Numbered from the stretch's first letter, positions 1-8,464 are shown. The stretch is 64,000 nucleotides of DNA from JTS-AC122 sp050246015 (GCA_050246015.1 JBFWWU010000001.1:248001-312000); one strand, 5' to 3'. Notes: a model not told the origin generated them from the sequence alone. Numbers and translations are program-made.

Positions 1-60
1 GCGCGCGTGCAGCCCAAGCTTGTTCACGATCGTCACACTGACGCTGACGCTCTCGGACAC
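1..60 (-). CDS. ptsH: HPr phosphocarrier protein, partial (N-terminus only)
   Basis: The first 20 codons of a gene cut by the left window edge. Reading the minus strand from a GTG at 58-60 gives a short lead followed by VTIVNKLGLHAR, the HPr active-site region; the His of LGLHAR is the residue phosphorylated by enzyme I. An in-frame TGA lies 8 codons upstream (82-84) with no ATG between, so GTG is the likely start; a weak AAAGAG precedes it. It lies directly downstream of ptsN on the same strand, which fits a regulatory phosphotransfer pair. The piece is too short to tell a sugar-type HPr from the nitrogen-type NPr. Confidence 0.85.
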   Translation of the reverse strand, partial: MSESVSVSVTIVNKLGLHAR

Positions 61-139
61 GGCGATCTCTTTGCTTTCTATTCAACGTGACGCCGCGACG
101 GCGGAACCCGGGCGGGTCCGCCTGCGCGGCGAGCCCTGT

Positions 140-622
140 CTAGTTCGCGAACTGCTGCCCGTCGGCCTCTTCCAGCAACCCCCGAACGTCTTCCACCGTT
201 CCGGACTGCCGCAGAAAACGCCGGAACGTCTCCTTGCTCAGGCTCTTGAAGATCACCTCCATCGCCCGGAGATGATCCTCCGGCTTGTCCTCCGGCGACA
301 ACAGCAGAAACACGCAGTACACCGGCTGCTTGTCCAGTGCCGCGAAGTCGATCCCCAGCGGGCTCAGCCCGATCGCCACGCTCATCCGCGACACCGAGCG
401 ATGCTTCACATGCGGCACCGCCACCCCCTTTCCGAACCCCGTCGAACCTCGCTTCTCCCGGTCAAGCACGCGGGAGATCAGTTCGTCACGCAGCGACGCC
501 TCCGTCGCCCCGGCCGCGATCAGCACGTCCACGAGTTCCGCCACGACCACGTCGCGCTCCCGCCCCGCCAGCTTGGGGACGATGGCGCCCTGCGGCACGA
601 GTTGAGTCAACTTGATTCCCAT
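140..622 (-). CDS. ptsN: PTS IIA-like nitrogen-regulatory protein PtsN
   Basis: A 160-residue single-domain EIIA of the fructose/mannitol class, the usual PtsN size. The phosphorylated His is H71 in GVAVPH, the family hallmark, preceded by the RGSTGFGKG loop. No IIB or IIC domain or sugar permease gene is seen, so a regulatory role (phosphate passed from HPr) is more likely than transport. On the minus strand it follows hpf and precedes the HPr gene. In Proteobacteria ptsN, hpf and the NPr gene cluster with rpoN; here rpoN is 58 kb away. A purine-rich GGGAGAA stretch lies about 10 bases before the ATG. The family assignment is firm; the regulatory target is unknown. Confidence 0.93.
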   Translation of the reverse strand: MGIKLTQLVPQGAIVPKLAGRERDVVVAELVDVLIAAGATEASLRDELISRVLDREKRGSTGFGKGVAVPHVKHRSVSRMSVAIGLSPLGIDFAALDKQPVYCVFLLLSPEDKPEDHLRAMEVIFKSLSKETFRRFLRQSGTVEDVRGLLEEADGQQFAN

Positions 623-720
623 GTTCCGAGTTCTCCCGACCGCGGTCGCCGCTGTCCGTGGCGGCTGGGGCGGTCTGATCGGTAGCGTAGCCGTCCGACC
701 CGCCTGCTTCGAAACCGCGC

Positions 721-1014
721 CTAGTGCGTCCGCAGTTGTTCCTTGAAATCCCGGAGTTGCCTCTGAGACTTGTCCACCGCCAGGTCAATCGCCGCGTACA
801 GGTCGTCGGCGCTCGCGTGCGAAATAAAATCCTTGTGCTTCACCACGTCCACCCGCAACTCGACCGTGAACTTGTGCTGCGGCAAGGCCTCGCACACGAT
901 CGTGATCTGCTGCGTCCCATCAAAGAACTTCAGCAGTTTCTCCGCCTTCTGCGCCGCGTACTTCTCGATCGCTTCCGTGATCTGCAGGTGCTTGCCCACC
1001 ACATCGATTCTCAT
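721..1014 (-). CDS. hpf: Ribosome hibernation promoting factor, short form
   Basis: A 97-residue protein of the HPF/RaiA family (sigma-54 modulation protein). Such proteins bind the 30S decoding region in stationary phase, block mRNA and tRNA, and help ribosomes dimerise or become inactive. The start MRIDVVGKHLQIT is the usual HPF N-terminus; an upstream in-frame TTG at 1056 would add 14 unrelated residues, so I take the ATG at 1014. The C-terminal dimerisation domain of long HPF is absent, and the protein ends at KEQLRTH. It sits between the DciA-like gene and ptsN on the same strand, in line with the classical hpf-ptsN linkage. Confidence 0.93.
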   Translation of the reverse strand: MRIDVVGKHLQITEAIEKYAAQKAEKLLKFFDGTQQITIVCEALPQHKFTVELRVDVVKHKDFISHASADDLYAAIDLAVDKSQRQLRDFKEQLRTH

Positions 1015-1155
1015 CGTCGCTCCTTCGTTCAGTACGCGAGCAGGTATCGGCCGCACGCCAAGGCGTGCGCCCGGTCACAAGTTGGAACACTATGCGTGCG
1101 GAACCCGTTTGTCCGCGCCGGGATCGCTCCGGCGGGCTCCTCCCCCACGCTGTGC

Positions 1156-1638
1156 TCAGGGCACCAACTTCACCCGGTGCACCGGCGCCGGCGACAACCG
1201 CGATAGACGCTGCTCGCCCCCCGCCCGCAGCAGCCGACCCAGTTCGTACCGCGCGCTCGCGTCCCGCACCTGGATCGTCAGCACCCCGCGACGAAACGAC
1301 CGGACTCTGGCGGCCGCCATCAGATGCTCGCCGACCCCTGACTGCTGAAGCAGCCGATCCCACGCCACGCTCGTGCTCGTGATCCCACGCTGAATCGTCC
1401 GGATCAGCGTCGCTTGCGCCGCGATCTCCGGCGTGATCGATGTGTCCCGCGCCGCCCGGCATCGAGCCGCCCGCGCCCGCGCCAGCGCCACCACCGCAAG
1501 ACGATCGCCAGACGCCGCGTCCCCGCCTGAATCCTCATCCCCAGCGTCGCCGATGATCCCTTCCCCCCGCGCCAGACCGCGCCGGGCTCGCTCAGCCCGA
1601 ATGGCGTTCACCACCATGTTCGCCGGCAACGGGGGCAT
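1156..1638 (-). CDS. DUF721/DciA-like protein
   Basis: About 160 residues. The C-terminal half (about 92-155) has the DUF721 pattern: AWDRLLQQSGVGEHL, then a stretch reading GVLTIQVRDASARYEL. DciA proteins of this family load the replicative helicase in bacteria that lack DnaC/DnaI. The N-terminal half is Arg/Ala-rich with a low-complexity Gly/Asp stretch and is not recognisable. The gene follows rpmH on the minus strand, at the place where rnpA often lies; DciA-like genes are also common near the replication genes. The start is taken at MPPLPANM (1638); a start 10 codons upstream is possible. The family call is moderately sure, since only the short C-terminal motif supports it. Confidence 0.72.
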   Translation of the reverse strand: MPPLPANMVVNAIRAERARRGLARGEGIIGDAGDEDSGGDAASGDRLAVVALARARAARCRAARDTSITPEIAAQATLIRTIQRGITSTSVAWDRLLQQSGVGEHLMAAARVRSFRRGVLTIQVRDASARYELGRLLRAGGEQRLSRLSPAPVHRVKLVP

Positions 1639-1669
1639 GCGTAGAGAGCATAGCGCCCCCAATGACAAA

Positions 1670-1692
1670 GCCCGCCGCGGGAGGCAGCGGGC
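1670..1692 (-). terminator. Hairpin after rpmH, possible weak terminator
   Basis: On the minus strand, 39 bases after the rpmH stop, GCCCGC and GCGGGC arms (1687-1692 and 1670-1675) are separated by 11 GC-rich bases and followed by TTTGTC. The T-run is short, so this could be a partial terminator or attenuator lowering expression of the downstream dciA-hpf-ptsN string relative to rpmH. Confidence 0.4.
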
Positions 1693-1730
1693 CGCATGGA
1701 TCGAGGCATCGGAATCGAAGCCGTTGGCCT

Positions 1731-1880
1731 TTAGGAGTACTTCTTGTCCGCGACATTCAGCGAGCGACCAACCCGGCGCTTCCGGTTCATCAGTTTGCGC
1801 CCGTTCTTGGTCTTCATTCTCGCGCGGAAGCCGATCGATCGCTTTCGCTTGACCCGGCTTACTCGGTGTGGATAGTGCAT
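1731..1880 (-). CDS. rpmH: Ribosomal protein bL34
   Basis: A 49-residue basic protein of the 50S subunit. The pattern RVKRKRSIGFRARMKTKNGR followed by RKRRVGRSL is bL34. The true start is MHYPHRVSR at 1880; the longer open frame to 1952 adds residues foreign to the family. In this lineage the usual K-rich N-terminus (KRTYQPS) is replaced by HYPHRVSR. rpmH commonly neighbours dnaA and the replication origin, but neither dnaA nor rnpA is within the visible flanks. Confidence 0.95.
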   Translation of the reverse strand: MHYPHRVSRVKRKRSIGFRARMKTKNGRKLMNRKRRVGRSLNVADKKYS

Positions 1881-2058
1881 ATCAGTCTCCGACCGCAAAA
1901 ACGCGGAGGCGATAATAGCTTCGTGCTCGGGTCTGGTCACGTACCCAACCATGATTTCGCGCGATTATCCTGACGCAATCCGAATCCGCGCCGCAAACAT
2001 TCCCTCCTCTGGCACCGCCGCACATTCCAATTCGATGCGGGTTTCCATATCCTCTTGC

Positions 2059-2328
2059 ATGAACATCTACGTCGTGGTCGGCGTGACGCTCGTCGTGGTT
2101 GTCGGTGGACTCGTGGCCGCCCGCCTCTGGTGGAACCTGGCGTCAAAGAACGCCCCCTACGCCGACGAGCACAACCGCGCCCCGACGCCCCACAAAGACG
2201 AAGCCGAAGTTGTATCGTGGACCCCGCACGCCCCCCCACCGGCCTCGACCTCCCCGGCCACCACGACGACCCCTCCGGCGGGTTCGAGCGCAACCCCCAC
2301 CTCGGCGGCCCAGCCCCGGCCTCGCTAA
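2059..2328 (+). CDS. Small single-pass membrane protein, Pro/Thr-rich tail
   Basis: 89 residues: a short N-terminus (MNIY), one hydrophobic helix (about residues 4-22, VVVGVTLVVVVGGLVAARLW) and a hydrophilic tail rich in Pro, Thr and Ala. The start is chosen at the ATG directly before the helix; the upstream extension (from 1951) does not look coding. No family is recognised. It is divergent from rpmH and convergent with the hydrolase gene that follows. The topology suggests a membrane-anchored protein with a disordered tail; the function is unknown. Confidence 0.55.
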   Translation: MNIYVVVGVTLVVVVGGLVAARLWWNLASKNAPYADEHNRAPTPHKDEAEVVSWTPHAPPPASTSPATTTTPPAGSSATPTSAAQPRPR

Positions 2329-2344
2329 CCACCCCACCGAAGCC

Positions 2345-3070
2345 TTATCCCCTCACAAACGGATTGAACCGCTTCTCTCGATCGATCGTCGTTCGCGGGC
2401 CATGCCCCGGGAAAACCCGCGTGTCGCCGGGCAGGCTGAACAATCGCTGGCGAATCGACCGCAGCAGCAACTCGTGATCGCCCCCGGGAAAGTCGGTCCG
2501 GCCGATCGAACCGGCAAACAGCGCATCCCCAACGATCGCCGTCCCCGCCTCAGCGCAGTACAACGTGATCCCGCCCGGCGAGTGGCCCGGCGTGTGAATG
2601 ACCCGCCACCGGCTCCCTCCCAGGTCCAGCATGTCCCCGTGCCGCAGCAGCCGATCCGGGCCCGGCGCCGTCACGGCTGCCCCGCCCATCGCACTCAGGT
2701 TCAGCACCGGATCACTCAGCCATTGCTCCTCGTCGGCGTGGATCCACACCGGCAGCCGACTCCCGCTCGCCGGATCTGAAAACGCCGATACCACCTCGCT
2801 CGCCCCCGCGATGTGATCCACGTGCGCATGCGTCAGCACCAGCGCCTCGGGCGCCAGCCCGGACTCCCGCACATGCCGGATAATCGGCGCGGGTTCAAAA
2901 CTCGCGTCCACGATCCAGCACCGCCCGCCACCGCCCACCTCGCCCGATGCCCCGTCCCCAGCCACGCTCACCACGTAGCAGTTCGTCCCGTACGGCCCCA
3001 GCGTGAAGCACTCCACCCGCGGCGTCGATTCGCTCAGATTCTCCGCGCCCGCGTTCTTCATCCGTGGCAT
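2345..3070 (-). CDS. Metallo-beta-lactamase-fold hydrolase (glyoxalase II-like)
   Basis: About 241 residues with the complete binuclear metal signature. HAHVDH (His81, His83, Asp85, His86) is followed by HTPGHSPGG, by GDALFAGSIGR with the bridging Asp, and by a final FPGHG His. This is the YcbL/glyoxalase II-like class, which hydrolyses thioesters such as S-lactoylglutathione. The order GPYGTNCYVV near the N-terminus is typical. An insert GEVGGGGR follows the second strand. The start is placed at MPRMKNAG (3070); an upstream codon at 3106 is also open and no clear ribosome site decides between them. Substrate is not determined. Confidence 0.88.
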   Translation of the reverse strand: MPRMKNAGAENLSESTPRVECFTLGPYGTNCYVVSVAGDGASGEVGGGGRCWIVDASFEPAPIIRHVRESGLAPEALVLTHAHVDHIAGASEVVSAFSDPASGSRLPVWIHADEEQWLSDPVLNLSAMGGAAVTAPGPDRLLRHGDMLDLGGSRWRVIHTPGHSPGGITLYCAEAGTAIVGDALFAGSIGRTDFPGGDHELLLRSIRQRLFSLPGDTRVFPGHGPRTTIDREKRFNPFVRG

Positions 3071-3187
3071 AATAGGGGTACGTTGTGTCACATCCGGGCG
3101 TTCCACGGAGCCGGGCCGCTTGACCCGGGCCGCCCAGCCGCCCCGGCCTCACCCCCGCACTCAACTGCTTCACAAGGAGCGATCTGC

Positions 3188-3556
3188 ATGCCGGTGATTC
3201 GAAACGTAGCGAGCACGCCGCAAAAGACAGTCGAAATGGACGGTGTCAAGGGCGTCAAGATGGCCGTCATGGTCGGCCGCGAAGACGGCGCCCCCAACTT
3301 CGCCCTCCGCCACTTCACCGTTGAGCCCCAGGGCCACGCACCCTTCCACAGCCATGACTACGAGCACGAGGTCTACGTCCTCGAAGGCGGCGGCACCGTC
3401 TTCCTCGAAGGCAAAGAGCACCCCATCAACGCCGGAGACGTCGTCTACGTCCCCGCTGATCAGCAGCACCAGTTCAAGGCCGGCACCAACGGCATGCGCT
3501 TCCTCTGCCTCGTCCCCGTCACCCGCAACTGCGGCGATGCCACCCCCGGCAGTTGA
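3188..3556 (+). CDS. Cupin-domain protein
   Basis: 122 residues, a single small cupin barrel. Motif 1 is G-HAPFHSHDYEHEVYVLEG, giving the HxH, Glu and later His metal ligands; motif 2 is NAGDVVYVPADQQHQF. These proteins bind one divalent metal and include dioxygenases, isomerases and sensors, so the fold does not fix the reaction. The start is supported by AAGGAGC at 3174-3180, 7 bases before the ATG; the longer open frame from 2813 lies over the neighbouring gene. It is divergent from the hydrolase gene. Confidence 0.88.
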   Translation: MPVIRNVASTPQKTVEMDGVKGVKMAVMVGREDGAPNFALRHFTVEPQGHAPFHSHDYEHEVYVLEGGGTVFLEGKEHPINAGDVVYVPADQQHQFKAGTNGMRFLCLVPVTRNCGDATPGS

Positions 3557-3726
3557 TCCGCTCCTTTAGCCTCCTCCGCTCGCCCCTACCTCGCCGCCAC
3601 GGCACCGGAGAAACCCGCGCGGGACCTGACGCGACCCCCCCGTACTGCCGATAACTGGTCAAGCCATCGCACCCCGGGGGAACGACGACCCACCTTTCGC
3701 CCCGGCGCCCACCCAGGAGCACGACC

Positions 3727-4776
3727 ATGCAGCACGAACCGCGGCCCGACGACCCGCTGCCTCCAGAATCGTCCTTTTCCTCCGACGCGCCGTACGCATT
3801 TCGGTCCGGCAGGCCTCGCACCTCGTCCACCGCCTGGGTTTTTCTCTTCGCCTACGCCGGCGTCGCCGTTATCTGCGCGGTTCTCGCCATCGGCGCCCCG
3901 CGCCTCGGACGCCCCGAGGACAGCGCCATGTACTTCCAGGTCGGCGTCCTCGGCGCGATCATCCTCCTCACGACCCTCCCGCTCTTCTGGGCCCTCGCGA
4001 TCCGTCGCGGCGGCGGGCCCAACGACCCCGCGCGCGACCAGGCCATCCTCGACGCCATCCGTCAACTCGGCGAGCAGTCCTCCCTCTCCCCGGAAGCCCG
4101 CCGCGTCCTCAACCGGCGCGCCGACCGCGAACTGCTCTGCCGATCGATCGAGGAGGACATCGCCAGCGGCGAGTGGGACGCCGGTCTCGTGCTCTGCGAA
4201 GAACTCGCCAACCGCTTCGGCTACCGCGCCGACGCCGAGGCCTTCCGCTCCAGGATCGACAACGCCCGTTCCGCTGAACTCGACCACAACGTCGCCGACG
4301 CCATCGCCAGGCTTGACGGTCTCATCGTCCAGCGCCGCTGGGACCTGGCGATCCGCGAGGCCGCCGGTATCCGCCGCCGGTTCCCGGACTCTCCCCGCGT
4401 GGAAAACCTGCGACAGCGCGTCGAGCACGCCCGCGCCGTCTACAAGGCCGACCTGGAGCGCCGCTTCCTCGACGCCGCCGAGCGCGACCGCATCGACGAG
4501 GCCATGGAACTCCTCAAGGAACTCGACGGCTACCTCACCGAGACCGACGCCGAGCCGTACCGCGAAGTCGCCCGCGGCGTCATCGGCAAGGCCCGCGAAA
4601 ACCTCGGCGCTCAGTTCAAGATCGCCGTCCGCGACCGCGAGTGGGCCGTCGCCGCCGCCATCGGAAAACGAATCATCGCCGAGTTCCCAAACACCCGAAT
4701 GGCCCACGAGGTCCGCGGCCTGCTCGACGGCATCCTCCAGCGCGCCAACAACATGAACGGCCAGGCCGTCTCTTGA
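3727..4776 (+). CDS. Membrane-anchored TPR-like helical protein
   Basis: 349 residues. A polar N-terminus of about 36 residues is followed by two membrane helices (about 37-57 and 74-94). The remaining two thirds is an alpha-helical cytoplasmic region with repeated pattern of TPR/Sel1 type: DGLIVQRRWDLAIREA and AVRDREWAVAAAIGK are matching units about 90 residues apart. A CCAGGAGC ribosome site precedes the ATG. No enzymatic motif is visible; the likely role is a membrane-tethered scaffold. It lies 26 bases upstream of the MogA-like gene, with no evident functional link. Confidence 0.75.
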   Translation: MQHEPRPDDPLPPESSFSSDAPYAFRSGRPRTSSTAWVFLFAYAGVAVICAVLAIGAPRLGRPEDSAMYFQVGVLGAIILLTTLPLFWALAIRRGGGPNDPARDQAILDAIRQLGEQSSLSPEARRVLNRRADRELLCRSIEEDIASGEWDAGLVLCEELANRFGYRADAEAFRSRIDNARSAELDHNVADAIARLDGLIVQRRWDLAIREAAGIRRRFPDSPRVENLRQRVEHARAVYKADLERRFLDAAERDRIDEAMELLKELDGYLTETDAEPYREVARGVIGKARENLGAQFKIAVRDREWAVAAAIGKRIIAEFPNTRMAHEVRGLLDGILQRANNMNGQAVS

Positions 4777-4802
4777 CCCCCGCCGCCGCCGACGTCCAAC
4801 CC

Positions 4803-5360
4803 ATGTCCGCTCCCATCCGCGCCGCCGTCCTCACCGTCAGTGATCGCTGCTCCCGCGGCGAAACCACCGATACCTCCGGCCCGGCGCTCGTCGCCATCCT
4901 GCAACAGCGTCTCGGCGCGGCGGTCGTCGCCACCGCCTGCCTCCCCGACGAGATCGACCTGCTCGAACACCAGTTCCGCCTGTGGTCCGACCCGTCACGC
5001 CACCCCGAAACCATCGACCTCATCCTCAGCACCGGTGGCACCGGGCTGGCGCCCCGCGACGTCACCCCGGAAGCCGCCCTCCGCGTCATTCATCGGCGCC
5101 ACGACGGCCTCATGGAACTCGCCCGCATGCGCTGCCTGGCCAAAACTCCTCGCGCCTACCTCTCCCGCGGCGTCGCCGGTGTCGCCGGCCGCTCCCTCAT
5201 CATCACCCTCCCGGGCTCCCCTCGCGGTGCCGCCGAAAACCTCGAAGCCCTCCTCGACCTTCTCCCACACGCCATCGACACGCTCCGCGGCGACGTGCAG
5301 GACGACGCTCGTCCCGGCGCCTCCCCCACGCGCGGAAAAGTCATTCATCACCCCGATTGA
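4803..5360 (+). CDS. MogA/MoaB-family molybdopterin-binding protein
   Basis: 185 residues. The N-terminus AAVLTVSDRCSRGETTDTSG and the later STGGTGLAPRDVTPEA motif are the signature of the MogA/MoaB family, which adenylylates molybdopterin before metal insertion. The C-terminal LPGSPRGAAENL matches the family substrate loop. The start is set at MSAPIRAAV (4803); the upstream part of the frame overlaps the previous gene. No other moa or moe gene is in the window, although a MOSC-domain protein lies 2 kb downstream. ActB in the respiratory operon is a molybdopterin-fold protein, but its family has lost the cofactor, so no link is implied. Confidence 0.9.
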   Translation: MSAPIRAAVLTVSDRCSRGETTDTSGPALVAILQQRLGAAVVATACLPDEIDLLEHQFRLWSDPSRHPETIDLILSTGGTGLAPRDVTPEAALRVIHRRHDGLMELARMRCLAKTPRAYLSRGVAGVAGRSLIITLPGSPRGAAENLEALLDLLPHAIDTLRGDVQDDARPGASPTRGKVIHHPD

Positions 5361-5382
5361 TCCCCGCGCTACGCTCCGCGTC

Positions 5383-6315
5383 GTGCACCAGCCAGTCGTT
5401 CATCTTGACGGCCGCCTCCTCCCCCTCGATCAAGCCCGGATCAGCCCGCTTGATCGCGGCTTTCTCTTCGGCGACGGTGTCTACGAAGGCCTCCGCTCCA
5501 TTGCTCTCCCCCACCATCAGCCTCCCCGCCCCGACCGCCGCATCATCGCCGCCGAGCGCCACATCCAGCGCATGCGCGACGGCCTCGCGCTGGCTCGCAT
5601 CGACTGGGACCCCGCTCCCCTCGAATCCATGTCGAACGCCCTGACCACCGCCAACGGCTTGCACGATGCGTTCGTCTACTGGCAAGTCACCCGGGGCGCC
5701 CCGGGTCCCGGAGATCCCCTGCGCTCTCGCTTTCCCGCCAGCGATCGGCCACCCACCGTCTTTGGCTACTGCTCGCCCCAGCCCCCGCTCGCGTCCTTCG
5801 ACGCCCCGCCGACCAAGTCCGTCATCACCTGCCAAGACCGCCGCTGGCTTCACGGGCACATCAAGTCCACCTCGCTCATGGGCAACATCCTCGCCGCCCT
5901 GGCCGCGCAGGACTCTGGCGCCGACGAAGCCATCTTCATCCGCGACGGCCTGATCGCCGAGGGACTCGCCACCAACGTCGTGCTTGCCCTTCCTCCCTCG
6001 GGCTCGATGATCGACCCCCCGACCCTCGTCACCCCTTCTCTCAACAGCGCCTCGATCCTGCCCGGCGTGACCCGCGCTCTGCTCCTTCACGCCCGCCCCG
6101 ACATTATCGAGCGCCCCATCCACGCCGAGGAACTTCCCCTGGCTTCAGAAATCCTTCTCATCGGCACGACAACGATGGTCACCTCCGTCGTTCGACTCGA
6201 CGGCAAACCGGTCGGCGACGCCGCCCCCGGTCCCGTGGCTCGCTCCCTCCTGCGCTCGCTTCTCTCGATAATCCACGACGGCCGCGATATGGACTCGCAG
6301 CCCTTGAATCGTTGA
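5383..6315 (+). CDS. Class IV aminotransferase (branched-chain/D-amino acid type)
   Basis: 310 residues of fold-type IV PLP enzymes (IlvE, D-alanine transaminase, aminodeoxychorismate lyase). FLFGDGVYEGLR near residue 30 is the family N-terminal motif. RRWLHGHIKSTSLMGN holds the PLP lysine (K161), and GADEAIFIRDG and GLATNVVL form the cofactor pocket. No ATG fits the expected N-terminus, so a GTG at 5383 (VHQPVVHLDGR) is the best start, 22 bases after the preceding stop. The sequence does not decide between transaminase and lyase activity. Confidence 0.87.
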   Translation: MHQPVVHLDGRLLPLDQARISPLDRGFLFGDGVYEGLRSIALPHHQPPRPDRRIIAAERHIQRMRDGLALARIDWDPAPLESMSNALTTANGLHDAFVYWQVTRGAPGPGDPLRSRFPASDRPPTVFGYCSPQPPLASFDAPPTKSVITCQDRRWLHGHIKSTSLMGNILAALAAQDSGADEAIFIRDGLIAEGLATNVVLALPPSGSMIDPPTLVTPSLNSASILPGVTRALLLHARPDIIERPIHAEELPLASEILLIGTTTMVTSVVRLDGKPVGDAAPGPVARSLLRSLLSIIHDGRDMDSQPLNR

Positions 6316-6394
6316 TCCACGGGCCCACGCCGCAACGGTCGGCATGCCCCGAATCCCTGTCCGCTCCGGCGCATGTCCGAGCCGCGGTCCCGGA

Positions 6395-7042
6395 CTACTT
6401 CTTCGGCTGCTTTGGTGCCGGCTCGGGTCGCGCCTCGGCTTTCTTCCGGCGCTCCGCGGGCTTTCGCGGCTCCTCGCTGGCGATCTTCTTCCACCACCCG
6501 TCCGCCTCGTCCGTGTGCTTCTTCTCGTCCTTGTTCCAGAAATCCTTCGCGTCCTGCAGCAGCCCCTTGTAGAACAGGAAGAGCCGATCCCCCGTCACCT
6601 TGAAGTTCTTCGGATCGATCTCCACCTGGCGCCCCCCGTCCGCGATCGCCGACGCGCACCACCCCCCGTACGCCGGCTCGTACTTCTCCGGATCCTTCTT
6701 GAATCGGTCTCGATTCTCCTTCGTGGCAAAGTAGTACGTCACCCCGCGGTAGGTGTACGCCAACTCCTTCGTCCCCTTCATCGGCTTGCCCCCGCCTTCC
6801 TTGAAATACCCCACCGGGTCGTACCCCTCGATCGCGGGCTTGTCCTTCGCAAGGTTGTACTGCGTCACGTCTCGCTTCACCTTCGGGTCCTTCGAGTCGC
6901 TCGTTCCTTCTGGCGTCGTGGGTTGCTTCGTCAAGTTCGCGTCCGGCTGCGCTCCCTTGGGCACCGGCTCCTTCTGGTCCTGCGCGGCCGACAGCGGCGC
7001 CAGCGCCAGGCTTGCAACCGTCACAATCAGTGCTGCTCGCAT
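6395..7042 (-). CDS. Exported YHS-domain protein
   Basis: 215 residues with a signal peptide (MRAALIVTVASLALAPLSAAQ). After a linker rich in Pro, Thr and Lys, a YHS domain runs from about residue 68: AIEGYDPVGYF, then YRGVTYYFATKENRDRFKKDPEKYEPAYGGWCA. YHS domains bind metal, often copper, in bacterial proteins. The C-terminus is strongly charged with Lys/Arg/Glu. A good AAGGAG lies 6 bases before the ATG at 7042, which sets the start well inside a longer open frame. It is convergent with the aminotransferase and divergent from the MOSC gene. Confidence 0.85.
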   Translation of the reverse strand: MRAALIVTVASLALAPLSAAQDQKEPVPKGAQPDANLTKQPTTPEGTSDSKDPKVKRDVTQYNLAKDKPAIEGYDPVGYFKEGGGKPMKGTKELAYTYRGVTYYFATKENRDRFKKDPEKYEPAYGGWCASAIADGGRQVEIDPKNFKVTGDRLFLFYKGLLQDAKDFWNKDEKKHTDEADGWWKKIASEEPRKPAERRKKAEARPEPAPKQPKK

Positions 7043-7142
7043 GAGTACTCCTTTCGTCGTTCTGGCGCTTTGATGCCGTGCGTCATGCCGCGATTCACCC
7101 TCCGCCGGCGAACACTCATGCTCGGCCCCCGTACCATCCCCC

Positions 7143-7811
7143 ATGCATCTGGTCTCCGTGAACGTCGGGCGCGTCCGCGAGTTCCCGCTCGATGGCAAGC
7201 AGGTCCGCACCGGGATCTTCAAGGCCCCCGTGCAGGGCCCCGTGGACGTCACCCGCACCGGCCTCGTCGGCGACGAACAGGCCAATCCGCTCGCCCACGG
7301 CGGGCCCGAGATGGCCCTCTACTGCTACCCCGCCTCCAACTACCTCCACTGGCGCTCGCTCATCCCCGCCGCCGACCTCCCTTTCGGCCGACTCGGCGAA
7401 AACCTCACCATCGACTCACTCGACGAGCACACCGTGCACATCGGCGACGTGCTCCGCATCGGAACCCCGGCCCGCGGCGCCACCGTGCAGGTCAGCATGC
7501 CGCGAATTCCCTGCGCCAAACTCGGGTTGGCCGCGGGAAGCCCCGACTTCGTGCCGCGGTTTCTCGCCTCGCTGCGCCTGGGTTGGTACCTTCGGGTTCT
7601 CGAACAGGGCCCGATTGCCGCGGACGATTCTCTGACGCTCCTGCGTGCCGACCCTGCCCGACTGAGCGTGTATGAAATCGCTCGAATCAGGTTTGTCGAT
7701 GCACCGTCCGTCGATGCCTGCCGCCGCGCCCTCTCGTCCGTATCCCTCTCTCCCAAGTGGGCGAAGTGGTTCTCAGATCGCATTCATGAACTCTCGGCGG
7801 CCCCGGCATGA
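7143..7811 (+). CDS. MOSC-domain protein (YiiM-like)
   Basis: 222 residues. The pattern LVGDEQANPLAHGGPEMALYCYP and GRLGENLTI is that of the MOSC domain; the conserved Cys in PRIPCAKLG is the presumed sulfur or molybdenum ligand. The C-terminal 50 residues match the three-helix domain of YiiM proteins. YiiM of E. coli reduces N-hydroxylated compounds with a molybdenum cofactor. The gene overlaps the following glycosylase gene by ATGA (7808-7811), so the two are translationally coupled; both may act on damaged or modified bases. Confidence 0.88.
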   Translation: MHLVSVNVGRVREFPLDGKQVRTGIFKAPVQGPVDVTRTGLVGDEQANPLAHGGPEMALYCYPASNYLHWRSLIPAADLPFGRLGENLTIDSLDEHTVHIGDVLRIGTPARGATVQVSMPRIPCAKLGLAAGSPDFVPRFLASLRLGWYLRVLEQGPIAADDSLTLLRADPARLSVYEIARIRFVDAPSVDACRRALSSVSLSPKWAKWFSDRIHELSAAPA

Positions 7812-8464
7812 ACCTCACCGCCCCATGTCTTCTTCCCGAAGTCGCTCGCCTCCCAACGTCGTGGTTCGCGCGCTCGCCCCGGGAGGTGGCCGTTGACCTG
7901 CTGGGCTGCTCGCTGGTTCGGGTTCGAGACGACGGCGCGATCCTGCGCGGCACCATCGTCGAAACCGAAGCCTACCTCGGTCCCAGGGACCGGGCGGCAC
8001 ATTCGTTCGGAGGACGCAGGACGTCTCGCAACGAATCGATGTACGCCCGCGGCGGGACAGCGTACGTCTACTTCACCTACGGCATGCACTTCTGCTTCAA
8101 CGTCGTCTGCGGCGAAATCGATGATCCCGTCGCCGTCCTGATCCGCGCGCTGGAGCCGACCCACGGGATTGCCGACATGCGAGCCGCACGCCTTTCCCGG
8201 CGCCGCGCCGCGCCCCTGCAAGCCTCGGACCTGTGCAGCGGTCCTGGGAAGATCTGCCAGGCCCTCCAGATCGACCGTTCCCTCGACGGCATCGATCTTT
8301 CGAGTGATCCACGCCTCTTTGTAACTCCCGGTGCACAGCAACCAGGGACATCGCACATCACCAACGCCGCGCGCGTCGGCGTGGACTACGCCGGCGAGTG
8401 GGCAAAGCGGAAACTCAGGTGGTATCTGACTCAGAGTCCCCACGTCAGTCGGCGAGGCTGCTAG
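7808..8464 (+). CDS. 3-methyladenine DNA glycosylase (AAG/MPG family)
   Basis: 218 residues of the alkyladenine glycosylase (MPG) family, which removes alkylated and deaminated purines. IVETEAYLGPRDRAAHS contains the conserved Glu that activates water. RNESMYARGGTAYVYFTYGMHFCFNVV carries the intercalating and base-pocket Tyr residues, and DLCSGPGKICQAL is the third family motif. The length is normal. It overlaps the MOSC gene by 4 bases. Confidence 0.93.
   Translation: MNLTAPCLLPEVARLPTSWFARSPREVAVDLLGCSLVRVRDDGAILRGTIVETEAYLGPRDRAAHSFGGRRTSRNESMYARGGTAYVYFTYGMHFCFNVVCGEIDDPVAVLIRALEPTHGIADMRAARLSRRRAAPLQASDLCSGPGKICQALQIDRSLDGIDLSSDPRLFVTPGAQQPGTSHITNAARVGVDYAGEWAKRKLRWYLTQSPHVSRRGC

Noticed and set aside
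4803..7811. A molybdenum-cofactor operon from the MogA-like and MOSC genes
   Set aside because: The two genes are 1.8 kb apart with unrelated genes between them, and no other moa/moe gene is present.
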